Of a stretch of 64,000 bases of DNA, positions 8,632 through 19,030 are shown in pieces. The DNA is taken from positions 1,389,001 to 1,453,000 of the forward strand of contig NZ_CP040021.1 in NCBI RefSeq assembly GCF_005280275.1, in the 5' to 3' direction. The notes beneath the pieces are model-generated. The model saw only the letters and a list, made by a program, of their open reading frames with translations, had not been told where the DNA came from and searched no databases. Position 1 is the stretch's first letter; each line of letters begins with the position of its first letter. A program made the translations under genes and the position numbers. The DNA is from Salinivibrio kushneri. GTDB lineage: Bacteria > Pseudomonadota > Gammaproteobacteria > Enterobacterales > Vibrionaceae.

Positions 8632-9279
8632 TCAGTCTCTACACCCTTTGGGCGTCGTTATCATCATGGCGGCGATTATACATCAATCTTGCGCCTATCG
8701 TTGACCCAAGCGGTAACAAACACCATTGAATGATGAATAAATCGCCGGATTATTGTTTCCATATAAAAACAGACGACCAGAAAGGTTTGTTTCTGCATGG
8801 AATCAATTATCCGGCCCAGACCCCCATCCGTGTTTCCACTAGGAAACCACCTTACTTCTACACTGACATCGCCTCGCGCAATGCGGTTTGAACCGACGCG
8901 TGTAAGTATTCACTGCTGCTATGATATCTATCAAACCTCATTTTATAACAATAAAAACGGACTTATTTTCCCTTTGGGAAAGAATGCATCACCAACAAAA
9001 CTGGACTATACCAGAAGAGGTTTACTCAAGCATTTTGCCGGATAAAATAGGAAGAAAGCAGTCAATAACTGCCGTGATAAGGGTGAAAACATCCCCAAAT
9101 GAATGAAAAAATGATCAGAGATGCGCACACTTTTCGTTCATAAAATGAACTGATATCACATTTTTTTATGCACGTCTGTTTGGTATAAGAAACGTCAAGA
9201 TACAGCTATCGCGCTGTCATCTGTCTACGGAACAAGGAAAGTGAGGGAAGAAAGGAGGCGTGAGCTGAGTGAAAACCAC
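8632..9279. other. 648-bp gap between zapC and rlmKL
   Basis: I recognise no gene here. Two short open frames (8797-9045 and 8921-9106, plus strand) lack a convincing ribosome site and family match. The gap must hold the rlmKL promoter. Its clearest structure is a long inverted repeat at 8745-8814, listed separately. The right half (8930-9200) is AT-rich. Confidence 0.6.
8745..8814. repeat. 18-bp-arm inverted repeat in the zapC-rlmKL gap
   Basis: CCGGATTATTGTTTCCAT (8745-8762) pairs with ATGGAATCAATTATCCGG (8797-8814) at 16 of 18 positions across a 34-bp loop. No T-run follows either side, so it is not a simple terminator. It could be an RNA hairpin, a protein site, or the remnant of a small mobile repeat. 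Confidence 0.75.
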
Positions 9280-9284
9280 TCAGC
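9264..9284 (-). terminator. Possible weak terminator hairpin at the zapC stop
   Basis: GCTGAGTG and CACTCAGC pair around a GTTTT-type loop directly over the zapC stop codon. Only a pyrimidine-rich tract, not a clean T-run, follows on the minus strand. Confidence 0.4.
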
Positions 9285-9834
9285 CCACTAACGCAAAGCG
9301 ACCTTTTTGGCTATTTGTTTGACATATTGGTTGCGATAGCCGGTCGTTCATTACTTTAATCGCACCACAAAACGCCATTTTTTTATTCGCGCTCAGTTCA
9401 AAATCCGCTTCGCGCGCGAGCATGCACAGTGAAGCGGAACCGGCGTTCTCTATGATAATAAACGGCGCCCTATCCCCTGTTTGGCTGGTGAGCTCGACTA
9501 TTTGCCCCCACTCAGGGGTGGCAATAGTGTCTTGTTGTGGCTCGAAAAACCAGCTTTTAGGTAAGACAGGTTTGTGGAAGCGATAGGCTGCCACTGCGTT
9601 CAAAGCGAGTTCGGCCTGACGAGGACCGGAAAGTGAGAGATTTGACAGAGGCTCTGTCAAACGTTGAAAGAGTGATGCATCCTCAACAGAAAATGGGGAT
9701 GATGAGAACGCATCGGGGATGAGATGTTTGGCATTAACCGCCACGCGAAAAACCATGTCATCGCCTAAATCCAGCATCAGTGAATTCGACGTATTATCGA
9801 AATACCATCTCCATGCATCATTAGGTTTTAACAT
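9280..9834 (-). CDS. zapC: Cell division protein ZapC
   Basis: ZapC binds FtsZ and stabilises Z-ring protofilament bundles. The 184-residue protein shares the E. coli ZapC blocks in order: PNDAWRWYFD at the start, SLMLDLGDDMVFR, LIPDAFSSSPFSVEDASLF, AELALNAVAAYRF, LPKSWFFEP and GAIKVMNDRLSQP. E. coli ZapC is 180 aa. It follows pyrD on the same strand, as in E. coli (pyrD-zapC), but a strong hairpin with a T-run stands between them, so it probably also has its own promoter. The 110-bp tract upstream of its ATG is the likely promoter region. Confidence 0.93.
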   Translation of the reverse strand: MLKPNDAWRWYFDNTSNSLMLDLGDDMVFRVAVNAKHLIPDAFSSSPFSVEDASLFQRLTEPLSNLSLSGPRQAELALNAVAAYRFHKPVLPKSWFFEPQQDTIATPEWGQIVELTSQTGDRAPFIIIENAGSASLCMLAREADFELSANKKMAFCGAIKVMNDRLSQPICQTNSQKGRFALVG

Positions 9835-9917
9835 ACTTCAGCTCCCGCGATGACTCACTTACTGGGTGTCTGGCGATAACAACACTGCCATTGCCTGAAG
9901 TGTAATGGGCTGAAGCG

Positions 9918-9947
9918 AAAAAAAAAGGGGAAGAAAACGTCCCCTTT
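9918..9947 (-). terminator. Rho-independent terminator of pyrD
   Basis: On the minus strand AAAGGGGA and TCCCCTTT form a stem followed by a run of T. It starts 27 bp after the pyrD stop. Confidence 0.85.
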
Positions 9948-9973
9948 AATGCGTTAAGCGTTTATTTACTAAG

Positions 9974-10987
9974 CTAAATATGACGCACGATTTGTTTGAT
10001 GAGCCCAGGACCTTGGTAAATTAACCCAGAGTAGACTTGCACCAGATCCGCCCCCGCTTCGAGTTTTTCTCGCGCGGCGGTGACTGAGTCAATGCCGCCT
10101 ACCCCAATGATGGGCATCGCACCATCGAGTGCACGATGTAGTTGGCGAATGACCTCGGTGCTTTTTAGTTGCACAGGACGGCCACTCAGCCCACCCGCTT
10201 CACGATAATGTGGCATACCATCTACCAATGAACGCTCAAGCGTCGTGTTGATCGCAATCACGCCATCGATCTGATGACGAATCAGTGCTTGGGCCACTTG
10301 TTGAATTTCGTCTTCACTCAAGTCTGGGGCAATCTTAACTGTCAAAGGCACGTATTTATCGTGGGTGTCTGCCAAGTGTGCCTGTTCCGCTTTCAGTGTG
10401 CTAAGGAGTTCATCGAACATCTCGCCATATTGTAAGGTACGTAATCCTGGCGTGTTAGGCGACGAGATATTGACGGCAATATAGTCAGCGTGTGGGTATA
10501 CTTTTCGCATGCAGGCGAGATAATCGTCGGTCCCCTGCTCGATGGGTGTATCTTTGTTCTTACCAATATTAATCCCCAACACACCATCGAAGTTTTTCGC
10601 ACGTTTCACGTTTTCTACCAATGCATCAACGCCTTGGTTATTGAAACCCATTCGATTGATGATCCCCTCGGCAGCTATAATACGAAAAAGTCGAGGCTTA
10701 TCGTTACCCGGTTGCGGACGGGGCGTCACTGTCCCCACTTCTACAAAGCCAAACCCCATCGCGCCAAAGGCTTCTATGCACTCGCCGTTTTTGTCCAATC
10801 CTGCTGCTAAGCCAACGGGATTATTGAAGTTGAGTCCCATCACGGTAACTGGACGAGGAGGAAGCTGTTGGGAATAGAGAAAACGAAGCGGGGTGTGGTG
10901 ATATCGAGAAAGGGTGTTGATGGTTAGATCATGTGCTTTTTCTGGATCTAACTGAAAGATAGCCGGTCTGGCGAGGCGGTAAAGCAT
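9974..10987 (-). CDS. pyrD: Dihydroorotate dehydrogenase (quinone), class 2
   Basis: PyrD oxidises dihydroorotate to orotate in pyrimidine synthesis, using FMN and membrane quinone. The 337-residue length and the amphipathic N-terminal helix ([20 protein letters not shown]) mark the membrane-associated class 2 enzyme. Catalytic Ser175 lies in [11 protein letters not shown], as in E. coli. FMN-binding blocks include [18 protein letters not shown] and GVGGIDSV. It lies upstream of zapC, with terminators on both sides, so it is probably transcribed alone. Confidence 0.98.
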   Translation of the reverse strand: MLYRLARPAIFQLDPEKAHDLTINTLSRYHHTPLRFLYSQQLPPRPVTVMGLNFNNPVGLAAGLDKNGECIEAFGAMGFGFVEVGTVTPRPQPGNDKPRLFRIIAAEGIINRMGFNNQGVDALVENVKRAKNFDGVLGINIGKNKDTPIEQGTDDYLACMRKVYPHADYIAVNISSPNTPGLRTLQYGEMFDELLSTLKAEQAHLADTHDKYVPLTVKIAPDLSEDEIQQVAQALIRHQIDGVIAINTTLERSLVDGMPHYREAGGLSGRPVQLKSTEVIRQLHRALDGAMPIIGVGGIDSVTAAREKLEAGADLVQVYSGLIYQGPGLIKQIVRHI

Positions 10988-10999
10988 TATCCCTCCTAA

Positions 11000-11026
11000 T
11001 AAAAAAAGCCCCGTATAAACGGGGCT
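11000..11026 (-). terminator. Rho-independent terminator of the glutamate dehydrogenase gene
   Basis: On the minus strand AGCCCCGT-TTAT-ACGGGGCT is followed by seven T. It lies 28 bp after the gdhB stop and 13 bp before the pyrD start. Confidence 0.93.
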
Positions 11027-11053
11027 AGATTATTGCGTTATTGGCGCGCTAAT

Positions 11054-14000
11054 TCAATTTAAATTTAACAGCGACAATTCACGGAGTGCCACCGAGAACT
11101 TGGCAAACTCATGCACTGAGCCCACTTTGAACTCATCAACAATGCTCTGCCAGCGGCCGAGGATCACCACGTGCTCATCCATCCATTGCGCTAACCCTGT
11201 CTCAGCATCTTGATCATCCGCCATTTCAGACACAATATGAGCGGTGAGTAAGCGTTGTTGCCAATCCAGATCTTCACGGAAAGACGCACGGGCCAAGGCT
11301 TGCCAGTGGTTATCCACGGGTTGATTGTTGATTTGTTTCAAGAACCAGTGCAGTGACAGGCTATCCCCTAGCACGTAATACAAGCGCGCCACCAGCTCAA
11401 ACGGCTTATTCAGCTGCTCTGACACCTGTGCTAAGTCTAAGCCAGAGAACACGCTAGTGAGACGACAGACTCTATTGGCCAGTGCATCCGGCACCCCAGC
11501 TTGTCGCAATGTCTCCGCCTGTTGGTCATGCTCTTTGATTTCACTCTCAACTAGATACTTGTCCAAGTGCTCAACCAAGTTTTGCAGCGCGGGGCGATAA
11601 AAGGCCACTTGTGCCTCGATGCTCTCCCCTTTACGTTTGTTGCGTAACATCCATCGCGTTGCGCGCCGTAACATCCGACGGCAACGGAACAAGATATCGT
11701 ATTGCACCTTAGCACTGACCTGATTATCTAGCGCTCGGACATCGTCAAATAATTGTTCAAAGCCAAACACATCACGCGCGATAGCATACGATTTGGCAAT
11801 CTCACTGACACTTGCGCCGGTTTCATCTTGCATACGCGTAATGAAATTAAAGCCCATGTCGTTCGACATCTGGTTCGCCAACGCCGTCGCAATGATCTCG
11901 CCGCGAAGTGGATGGGATTCCATTTCTTGGCGATAGTGACGCTGTAACTCTTTCGGGAAGTAACTGGGAAGTAGCTGGCCAAAGTGTGCATCTTGCGTCA
12001 CTTCGTCGACCACCAGTTGCTCTTTGAGCACCATCTTCCCGTACGCCACCAGCACGGCAATTTCTGGGCGCGTTAGGCCCGTGCCACGCAGATTACGCTC
12101 AGACAAGGTCTCATCATCCGGCAAATATTCAAGTGCGCGATCCAGCTTGCCCTCTTTTTCAAGATAATGAATAAAGCGGATCTGCTCTTTTAATAACGCA
12201 GCTTGCTGATTGTGGGTAACCGAAATCGACTCACTCTGACTGTACGCATCTTCAAGCACGATATCCGACACTTCATCTTCCATCCGCTCTAGTAGCTCGT
12301 TGCGTTTTTTCATGGTCAAGTCGCCAGCGGCCACCAGCCCATTGAGCAAGATCTTGATATTGACTTCGTTATCGGAACAGTCGACCCCACCAACGTTGTC
12401 GATAAAGTCGGTATTGACGCGACCGCCTTTGAGCGCATATTCGATCCGCCCCAGTTGCGTCATTCCTAAGTTGCCCCCCTCACCGATAATGCGGGCGCCA
12501 ATTTCGTTACCATTAACACGCAATCCGTCATTGGCGCGATCACCAACAGAGGTGTGGGTTTCATCAGACGACTTCACATAGGTGCCGATCCCACCATTCC
12601 AAAGTAGATCAACTTTGGCTTTTAAGATCTGCTTAATCAGATCATTCGGTGCCATTGACTGCTTGCGTGTCCCAAGCAGTTTTTGTATCTCTGGCGTTAA
12701 AGTAATCGACTTGGCGCGGCGAGAGAATACCCCCCCACCTTTGGAAATCAACTTGCTGTCATAGTCTTCCCAGCTTGAGCGCGGCAGGTTGAAAAGGCGC
12801 TGTCGCTCTTTCCAACTTTTTGCCGCATCTGGCTCAGGGTCAATAAAGATATGCATGTGGTTAAACGCAGCCACCAAGCGAATATGTTTAGACAGCAACA
12901 TGCCGTTACCAAACACATCACCGCCCATATCGCCAATCCCCACACAGGTAAAATCTGTGGTTTGACAGTTGATATCAATTTCGCGGAAATGACGTTTCAC
13001 TGACTCCCACGCACCGGAGGCGGTAATCCCCATCTTCTTGTGGTCATAACCGTTGGAACCACCCGACGCAAACGCATCGCCTAGCCAAAAGTCATATTGT
13101 GCGGAAACACTGTTAGCAAGATCGGAAAATGTCGCTGTCCCCTTATCTGCAGCAACCACCAGATAGGCATCGTCTTCGTCATGACGGACAAGGTGTCGCG
13201 GCGGTGTCAGGGTACCTTCCACGATATTATCGGTAATGTCGAGCAACCCTTGGATGAAGATCCGATAGCAGCGCTTCCCTTCCGCGAAAATCGCATCGCG
13301 ACCCGAGAGCTGGTGCTGTCGCTTACAGACAAATCCACCTTTCGCCCCAACAGGCACAATCACGGTGTTTTTCACCTGTTGCGCTTTGACAAGACCAAGC
13401 ACCTCGGTACGGAAATCTTCTTGCCGATCCGACCAACGAAGCCCGCCACGAGCCACCTTACCACCGCGTAAATGCACCCCTTCAACATCGGGGGAATACA
13501 CGAAGATCTCGAACGCCGGAACAGGCTTGGGCATATCCGGGATTTCAGAGGCCTCGAGTTTTAACGAGAGATAAGGCTTGTCTTGGCCATTATCCGGATC
13601 TTTTTGGAAGAAGTTGGTCCGTGTGGTCGCCAACATGATGTCCATGTAACGACGAATAATACGGTCATCATCAAGGCTCTCAACATTATCGAGCGCTTCT
13701 TCGATATCATTGATAATGGCGTCCTGCGCGCGCTTGGTTTGCTTACCCGCCGGATCAAAGCGCGTATTGAACAGTTTTACCAAGAAGCTGGCAAGCTGAG
13801 AGTGTGACGCCAACGTCTCTTCTATATAGGCTTGACTAAATGGAAAGCCAATCTGACGCATATAACGCGCATAAGCACGTAAAATCGTTACTTCTCGTCC
13901 CGACAACCCCGCATTGAGCACCAAGCGATTAAAGCCATCGTTGTCCAAACGGCCATGCCAAATATCGGCAAAGGCATGTTGGAAACGATCTCGGGCATTA

Positions 14001-15874
14001 CCAAGATCAAACGCCGAGCCGGCACTGTGCAACATGGAGAAATCAAGGATCCAGTATGTATCCCCTTGGCTAGTTGCCACCTCATAAGGCGACTCACCAA
14101 TCACTCTCAGCCCGAGGTTTTCCAACATCGGCATCACATCAGACAGATGAATAGGCTCGCCCTTTTGGAACAACTTGAGGCTAATCGCGTTGGATTGATG
14201 GCTCACCTCTTGAGGACGGTAAAGCAACATGTCTAGCTTATTATCATCACTGAGACCTTCAAGGCGCTCAATGTCAGCAACGGCTGAGCCAGGGAGCATG
14301 GCTTCCTTGTACGAACGTGGAAACGCGCGTAAATAGCGTTTGGCGATTGGCGTACCTCGGTTTTCACCAAAGTTAGCAATCACCGCCTCTTGCAGGCGAT
14401 CGTCCCACGACGACGCTGCCTCTGTTAGGTTTTGTTCGATCTTCTTCACATCAATATCGAAATTGTTGTTTTCTACTCGGACGATATAGTGCGTCCGTGC
14501 CAAGGGGCTTTCCGAGAAGAAAGTGGTAAATTCTACCGTCTGATCGGAACCAAAGTATTGCTGGAGAATACGCTGGGTTTGACGACGGAACTCGGTGTTG
14601 TAGCGCTCACGAGTGATATACACCATGCACGAGAAAAAACGCCCAAATGGATCGCGACGGACAAACACTCGCAACATGTCGCGATCTTGCATCTGCACCA
14701 CGCCCATCCCAACGTCGCGCATTTCGTCTTCCGTCGCTTGGAACAACTCATCACGCGGATAGTTTTCCAAAATATTCGCTAATGCTTTCCACGAATGAGA
14801 TTCACGATAAAAACCACTGTTATCGAGAATGCGGCGTACTTTATTTCGCAGGACGGGAATACTTGCCGTGGATTGGTTATAGGCAGATGATGCGTAAAGG
14901 CCTGTGAAACGGTGTTCGCCAATCACATTCCCTTGTTTATCAAACTTTTTAATGCCGATGTAATCCACATAAGCCGGACGGTGAACTCGCGATTTGGCGT
15001 TACTTTTTGTGAGCACCAGTAGCTCTTTTTTCAACGCTTCAGCACGGGCGGACTCTGGCATTTCTGACAAGCTGAGTACCGCGGGCGATTTATGTTTTTT
15101 CGCCAAGCCAAGCGCATTACAGTCTGTGCTTGCTCTCAGTTCATAATCCCCTTCAACAGGCACTAAATCAAAACACTTGTACCCCATAAAGGTAAAGTTG
15201 TTGTCAGTAATCCAACTCAAAAACTCGATCGCTTCTTGCCGACGCTCGTCATCAATCGGCAACGGTGTGTCTTTCAATTCCGACACCAACTCAAGCATCT
15301 GCTCACGCATCGGCTTCCAATCGTTCACCACCATCACCACATCCGTTAAGGTTTCAGACAGCTCAGCCTCAAGTGCCGCCATCTCTGACTCATCGGACAT
15401 TTTGTCAATTTCGATATGGAACGTGCTTTGGAACTGGCCATTATCATCACCAATGGCAATCACATCACCCTGCTCATTCTTTTGTGATTTTATAGGGGTG
15501 TTAAGCATTAAGTGGGTGGTGATCCCCAAACGGTTGAGCGCCATACGCACCGAATCAACCAAGAAAGGGGCGTCAGGTGCCAAGATCTCGACAATGGTGT
15601 GGGTTGACTGCCACCCATTGCCACTAAGACTGGGGTTAAAGACTTTTACAAAGACTTTATCTTGTTCAAAGGTGTTGAGGTGGTGCCACAAACTCATCAC
15701 AGCACCGTAGAGATCTGACTCATTGCGTTCCTGCAAATCATCATCAGAGATTTGACCCAATATCCTTTTGGCTAATGCATCGACAAGTGGTTGTTGAGTT
15801 TCATCGAGTTTATCGGCAATCAACTGATAAACCTTCTCAAGTAACACAGGTACTATAGGGTCACGCGAGGTCAT
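11054..15874 (-). CDS. gdhB: NAD-specific glutamate dehydrogenase, large (L-GDH) type
   Basis: This 1606-residue protein belongs to the 180-kDa NAD-glutamate dehydrogenases, which convert glutamate to 2-oxoglutarate and ammonia, mainly in catabolism. The N-terminal half carries ACT-like regulatory segments (for example LVDSVRMALNRLGI). The catalytic core at about residues 800-1150 shows HLRGGKVARGGLRWSDR, VIVPVGAKGGFVCKR, VGIGDMGGDVFGNGML and GGNLGMTQLGR. A long helical C-terminal region follows. Length matches relatives in Pseudomonas and Vibrio (about 1600 aa). It stands alone, with a terminator after it and a 200-bp upstream gap. The name gdhB follows common usage for this type. Confidence 0.96.
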   Translation of the reverse strand: MTSRDPIVPVLLEKVYQLIADKLDETQQPLVDALAKRILGQISDDDLQERNESDLYGAVMSLWHHLNTFEQDKVFVKVFNPSLSGNGWQSTHTIVEILAPDAPFLVDSVRMALNRLGITTHLMLNTPIKSQKNEQGDVIAIGDDNGQFQSTFHIEIDKMSDESEMAALEAELSETLTDVVMVVNDWKPMREQMLELVSELKDTPLPIDDERRQEAIEFLSWITDNNFTFMGYKCFDLVPVEGDYELRASTDCNALGLAKKHKSPAVLSLSEMPESARAEALKKELLVLTKSNAKSRVHRPAYVDYIGIKKFDKQGNVIGEHRFTGLYASSAYNQSTASIPVLRNKVRRILDNSGFYRESHSWKALANILENYPRDELFQATEDEMRDVGMGVVQMQDRDMLRVFVRRDPFGRFFSCMVYITRERYNTEFRRQTQRILQQYFGSDQTVEFTTFFSESPLARTHYIVRVENNNFDIDVKKIEQNLTEAASSWDDRLQEAVIANFGENRGTPIAKRYLRAFPRSYKEAMLPGSAVADIERLEGLSDDNKLDMLLYRPQEVSHQSNAISLKLFQKGEPIHLSDVMPMLENLGLRVIGESPYEVATSQGDTYWILDFSMLHSAGSAFDLGNARDRFQHAFADIWHGRLDNDGFNRLVLNAGLSGREVTILRAYARYMRQIGFPFSQAYIEETLASHSQLASFLVKLFNTRFDPAGKQTKRAQDAIINDIEEALDNVESLDDDRIIRRYMDIMLATTRTNFFQKDPDNGQDKPYLSLKLEASEIPDMPKPVPAFEIFVYSPDVEGVHLRGGKVARGGLRWSDRQEDFRTEVLGLVKAQQVKNTVIVPVGAKGGFVCKRQHQLSGRDAIFAEGKRCYRIFIQGLLDITDNIVEGTLTPPRHLVRHDEDDAYLVVAADKGTATFSDLANSVSAQYDFWLGDAFASGGSNGYDHKKMGITASGAWESVKRHFREIDINCQTTDFTCVGIGDMGGDVFGNGMLLSKHIRLVAAFNHMHIFIDPEPDAAKSWKERQRLFNLPRSSWEDYDSKLISKGGGVFSRRAKSITLTPEIQKLLGTRKQSMAPNDLIKQILKAKVDLLWNGGIGTYVKSSDETHTSVGDRANDGLRVNGNEIGARIIGEGGNLGMTQLGRIEYALKGGRVNTDFIDNVGGVDCSDNEVNIKILLNGLVAAGDLTMKKRNELLERMEDEVSDIVLEDAYSQSESISVTHNQQAALLKEQIRFIHYLEKEGKLDRALEYLPDDETLSERNLRGTGLTRPEIAVLVAYGKMVLKEQLVVDEVTQDAHFGQLLPSYFPKELQRHYRQEMESHPLRGEIIATALANQMSNDMGFNFITRMQDETGASVSEIAKSYAIARDVFGFEQLFDDVRALDNQVSAKVQYDILFRCRRMLRRATRWMLRNKRKGESIEAQVAFYRPALQNLVEHLDKYLVESEIKEHDQQAETLRQAGVPDALANRVCRLTSVFSGLDLAQVSEQLNKPFELVARLYYVLGDSLSLHWFLKQINNQPVDNHWQALARASFREDLDWQQRLLTAHIVSEMADDQDAETGLAQWMDEHVVILGRWQSIVDEFKVGSVHEFAKFSVALRELSLLNLN

Positions 15875-16077
15875 TCTGGAGCTCCGTTGTCCTTTTTAGA
15901 ACATTATCGTTGTGAGTATTCAGAGGTAAACATTGCGTTAACAAACGCACTGTCTAGTGTAAGGCTTGGCAGATAAAAACGTTATAGATAAACGGCTGGA
16001 TTTACGCGAATTTCGCCAGAATGTGACTGGTGTGGCTATTTAAACAGAAGAATTGATGAGGCTTTACTCGCGCACCA

Positions 16078-16296
16078 CTAGGCTACCCGCATTAACGACT
16101 GGAACTTGTGGTTGGCGTCTGTCACCAGTTTAAAACGCCCGCGTATACCGAGGTGTGATAAGAAAGGACGAAAACGAGAAGCCGGGATCTGAAGACGCAG
16201 CCCCTGATCGGATGTCACCACCACATTGGCCGCGGCACCACTGTAGTAGTGTTGATACTCTGAGTAAGCAATGTAAACGTTAAAATAGTACTCCAT
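16078..16296 (-). CDS. DUF2835 family protein
   Basis: The 72-residue protein reads MEYYFNVYIAYSEYQHYYSG, then RLQIPASRFRPFLSHLGIRGRFKLV. The central IPASRFRPF and the GIRGRF block match my memory of DUF2835, a small family in vibrios and pseudomonads with no known function. No signal peptide or membrane segment is present, so it is probably cytosolic. It lies between pepN, from which a terminator separates it, and the glutamate dehydrogenase gene, all on the same strand. Confidence 0.82.
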   Translation of the reverse strand: MEYYFNVYIAYSEYQHYYSGAAANVVVTSDQGLRLQIPASRFRPFLSHLGIRGRFKLVTDANHKFQSLMRVA

Positions 16297-16350
16297 CTCT
16301 TCCGCTCAATCTATCACCGTGACACCGCAAACCAATCAACCACCGAAAAC

Positions 16351-16378
16351 AAAAAGCCGCCCAAGGTGGACGGCTTTT
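16351..16378 (-). terminator. Rho-independent terminator of pepN
   Basis: AAAAGCCG and CGGCTTTT pair through an imperfect stem, with a T-rich tract following on the minus strand. It lies 43 bp after the pepN stop. Confidence 0.8.
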
Positions 16379-16420
16379 CACACTTGTTAACGCTTGGCTG
16401 ATTTTATCCCAAATCGTTTC

Positions 16421-19030
16421 TTACTGCTCAAGTGTTTTTTCTACTTTTTCATAAAGATCCGCTGCTAAGTTATCCATATCGGCCAACTCTTGCAATATCT
16501 GGCGCATTTGCTGCTGGCGATCGCGATCGTAATGGGCAAGCTTGAGCATAGGATCAATCAATCGAGACGCCACCTGTGGGTTAGATTGGTTGAGTATCAC
16601 TAAGATCTCTTTCAAAAACCGATAGCCGCTACCGTCTTTAGCGTGGAAACGCGCAGGGTTTCGGTTGCAAAAAGCGCCCACTAAGCTGCGAACACGGTTG
16701 GGGTTTTTAAGGGTAAAGGCCGGATGGTCCATTTGCACTCTAACTTGGTCAAGCGCATTGTCTGCTGGGTTTGCCCCTTGCAGCATAAACCATTTGTCCA
16801 TTACTAGCCCATCATGCTGCCATTTATCACTGAAATCTTTCATCAGTGGTTCACGGCACGGCAATTGCGCATTGTTGGCAGCATTCAATGCTGCCATGGT
16901 GTCGGTCATATTATTCGCAGCATGGTAATGACGCTCAACATGCGTATTGCCGTTTTCCGTATGGGCGAGATAGCCCAAACAGGTATTGCGCAACGCGCGC
17001 TCACCGATAGCTTTATGAGTGATCTGATATTCAGGCTGCGCATACTGGCGGTATACCGCATCAAACTCATCAACCATATGATCGGCAAACTGCTGCTTGA
17101 ACGCCGCCATCACCTGGTGAATAGCATCAACGTCAACGGTATCAAACCACCCTGCCACTTCGGTTTCACTTGGAAGATTAAGTACTTCTGCAATCAAAGC
17201 CGGATCCGTGTTGTCACTAAGGAGTACGCCACGGAACGCATCAATCACAGACAGAGGCACATCAATAGGCTGCTCGTTCTGTACCCGTGCGACGTTCGCT
17301 TTAATATGCTTAGCCAGTAGGCTCTGACCCGCATCCCACCGCGCAAAGTCATTACGCGCATGTTGCAATAAGAAGGCTAATTCATCATCTTGATAATCAT
17401 GATCAAGCTTCACCGGCGCCGAGAACTCGCGCAGTAGTGATAGCACAGGTTGCTCGTCCACCTCATCAAAAATAAAGGTTTGCTCTGTCTCCGTTACCGC
17501 GAGCACATTGGAGACGCTCTCACCGTGACGCTGTAACTTAATCACACTGCCATCACGACGATACAGCTCGATATCCAATGGGATGTAAAGCGGCAACTTC
17601 TCCTGTTGATCCGCCGTTGGCGGGGTGTGCTGAGAAACATGCAGTGCTAATTGTTTGCTATCAGGATCATACGTCGACGACACGCTGAGCACTGGCGTTC
17701 CCGACTGGCTATACCAACGACGGAACTGGGTCAAATCAATCCCAGAGGCATCCTCCATCGCTTGAACAAAATCATCACAGGTTGCCGCGGTACCATCATG
17801 GCGCTCAAAGTAAAGCTTAACCCCTTTTTGGAAGCCTGCTTCACCCAAAATAGTATGCATCATGCGGATAACTTCGCTGCCCTTCTCATACACCGTCAGG
17901 GTGTAAAAGTTATTCATCTCGATCACCTTCTCTGGCCGAATCGGATGAGACATGGGGCTGGCATCTTCAGCAAACTGCGGGCCACGCATAATACGTGCGT
18001 TATTGATACGATTAACCGAGCGCGAGCCTAAATCTGACGAAAACTCTTGGTCTCGGAATACCGTTAGCCCTTCTTTGAGGCTCAGTTGGAACCAATCACG
18101 GCATGTCACTCGGTTCCCCGTCCAGTTATGGAAGTACTCATGGCCAATGACCGCTTCGATGCCAAGATAATCGGTATCGGTGGCGGTTTCTGCGTTTGCC
18201 AATACGTACTTGGAGTTAAAGATATTTAAGCCTTTATTCTCCATGGCGCCCATGTTGAAGAAGTCAACGGCGACGATCATGTAGATGTCTAGATCGTATT
18301 CAAGATCAAAGCGATCCTCGTCCCATTTCATTGCGTTTTTGAGTGAAGTCATTGCGTGATCGGCACGATCCAAGTTGCCTTTATCAACAAAAATCTCCAA
18401 CGCCACATCTCGGCCAGATCGTGTGACAAACGTATCGCGTAACACATCAAAATCGCCACCAACCAGCGCAAATAGGTAGCTGGGCTTGGCGTAAGGGTCA
18501 TGCCATTCCACCCAGTGGCGGTCACCTTCCAATTCACCCGACGCGATCTTATTACCATTACTGAGTAAGTACGGATAATTTGCTTTATCCGCAATCACCT
18601 TGGTGGTAAAGCGCGCTAACACATCGGGACGGTCGAGATAATAAGTGATTCGGCGAAACCCTTCCGCTTCACACTGGGTGCAGTACGCCCCGCCTGAGAT
18701 ATAGAGCCCCTCTAAAGCAGTATTGTTTTCCGGGTCAAGCTGAGTTTGTACGGTTAACGTAAACGCTTCAGGAACGTCTCGGATAATCAATTTACCCGCT
18801 TCTTCACTATAAGCCGTCCAAGGGTCGCCGTTGATGTCTAGGCGCACTAACGTCAATGCGTCACCGTCTAGTTCGAGATCCGTCGCGTCATTATTCAGGC
18901 GTTTTACCTGACTGACGGCAGTGACCAGGGTGTTGTTCGGATGGAGATCAAACTCAAGATTGATGTCCGTAATAGTGAAATCCGGTGCACGGTAATCATC
19001 ACGGTATTTGGCGGTGGGTTGTTGAGACAT
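16421..19030 (-). CDS. pepN: Aminopeptidase N
   Basis: PepN is the main cytosolic M1-family zinc aminopeptidase and finishes the breakdown of peptides. The 869-residue protein has the GAMEN exopeptidase motif at 261-265. The zinc site is His297, Glu298 and His301 (HEYFH) plus Glu320 in LKEGLTVFRDQEF, at the same numbers as E. coli PepN. The N-terminal beta-saddle, thermolysin-like domain and helical C-terminal domain are all present in length. It is divergent from pncB with a 278-bp shared upstream region, as in E. coli where pepN and pncB are also divergent neighbours. Confidence 0.98.
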   Translation of the reverse strand: MSQQPTAKYRDDYRAPDFTITDINLEFDLHPNNTLVTAVSQVKRLNNDATDLELDGDALTLVRLDINGDPWTAYSEEAGKLIIRDVPEAFTLTVQTQLDPENNTALEGLYISGGAYCTQCEAEGFRRITYYLDRPDVLARFTTKVIADKANYPYLLSNGNKIASGELEGDRHWVEWHDPYAKPSYLFALVGGDFDVLRDTFVTRSGRDVALEIFVDKGNLDRADHAMTSLKNAMKWDEDRFDLEYDLDIYMIVAVDFFNMGAMENKGLNIFNSKYVLANAETATDTDYLGIEAVIGHEYFHNWTGNRVTCRDWFQLSLKEGLTVFRDQEFSSDLGSRSVNRINNARIMRGPQFAEDASPMSHPIRPEKVIEMNNFYTLTVYEKGSEVIRMMHTILGEAGFQKGVKLYFERHDGTAATCDDFVQAMEDASGIDLTQFRRWYSQSGTPVLSVSSTYDPDSKQLALHVSQHTPPTADQQEKLPLYIPLDIELYRRDGSVIKLQRHGESVSNVLAVTETEQTFIFDEVDEQPVLSLLREFSAPVKLDHDYQDDELAFLLQHARNDFARWDAGQSLLAKHIKANVARVQNEQPIDVPLSVIDAFRGVLLSDNTDPALIAEVLNLPSETEVAGWFDTVDVDAIHQVMAAFKQQFADHMVDEFDAVYRQYAQPEYQITHKAIGERALRNTCLGYLAHTENGNTHVERHYHAANNMTDTMAALNAANNAQLPCREPLMKDFSDKWQHDGLVMDKWFMLQGANPADNALDQVRVQMDHPAFTLKNPNRVRSLVGAFCNRNPARFHAKDGSGYRFLKEILVILNQSNPQVASRLIDPMLKLAHYDRDRQQQMRQILQELADMDNLAADLYEKVEKTLEQ

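Noticed and set aside
8797-9045. Open frame of 82 codons starting in the inverted repeat
   Set aside because: No ribosome site, no family resemblance, and a second overlapping frame of similar quality.
15177-15710. Long open frame on the plus strand inside the glutamate dehydrogenase gene
   Set aside because: It lies antisense to a clearly conserved coding region, and its composition is that of a codon shadow.
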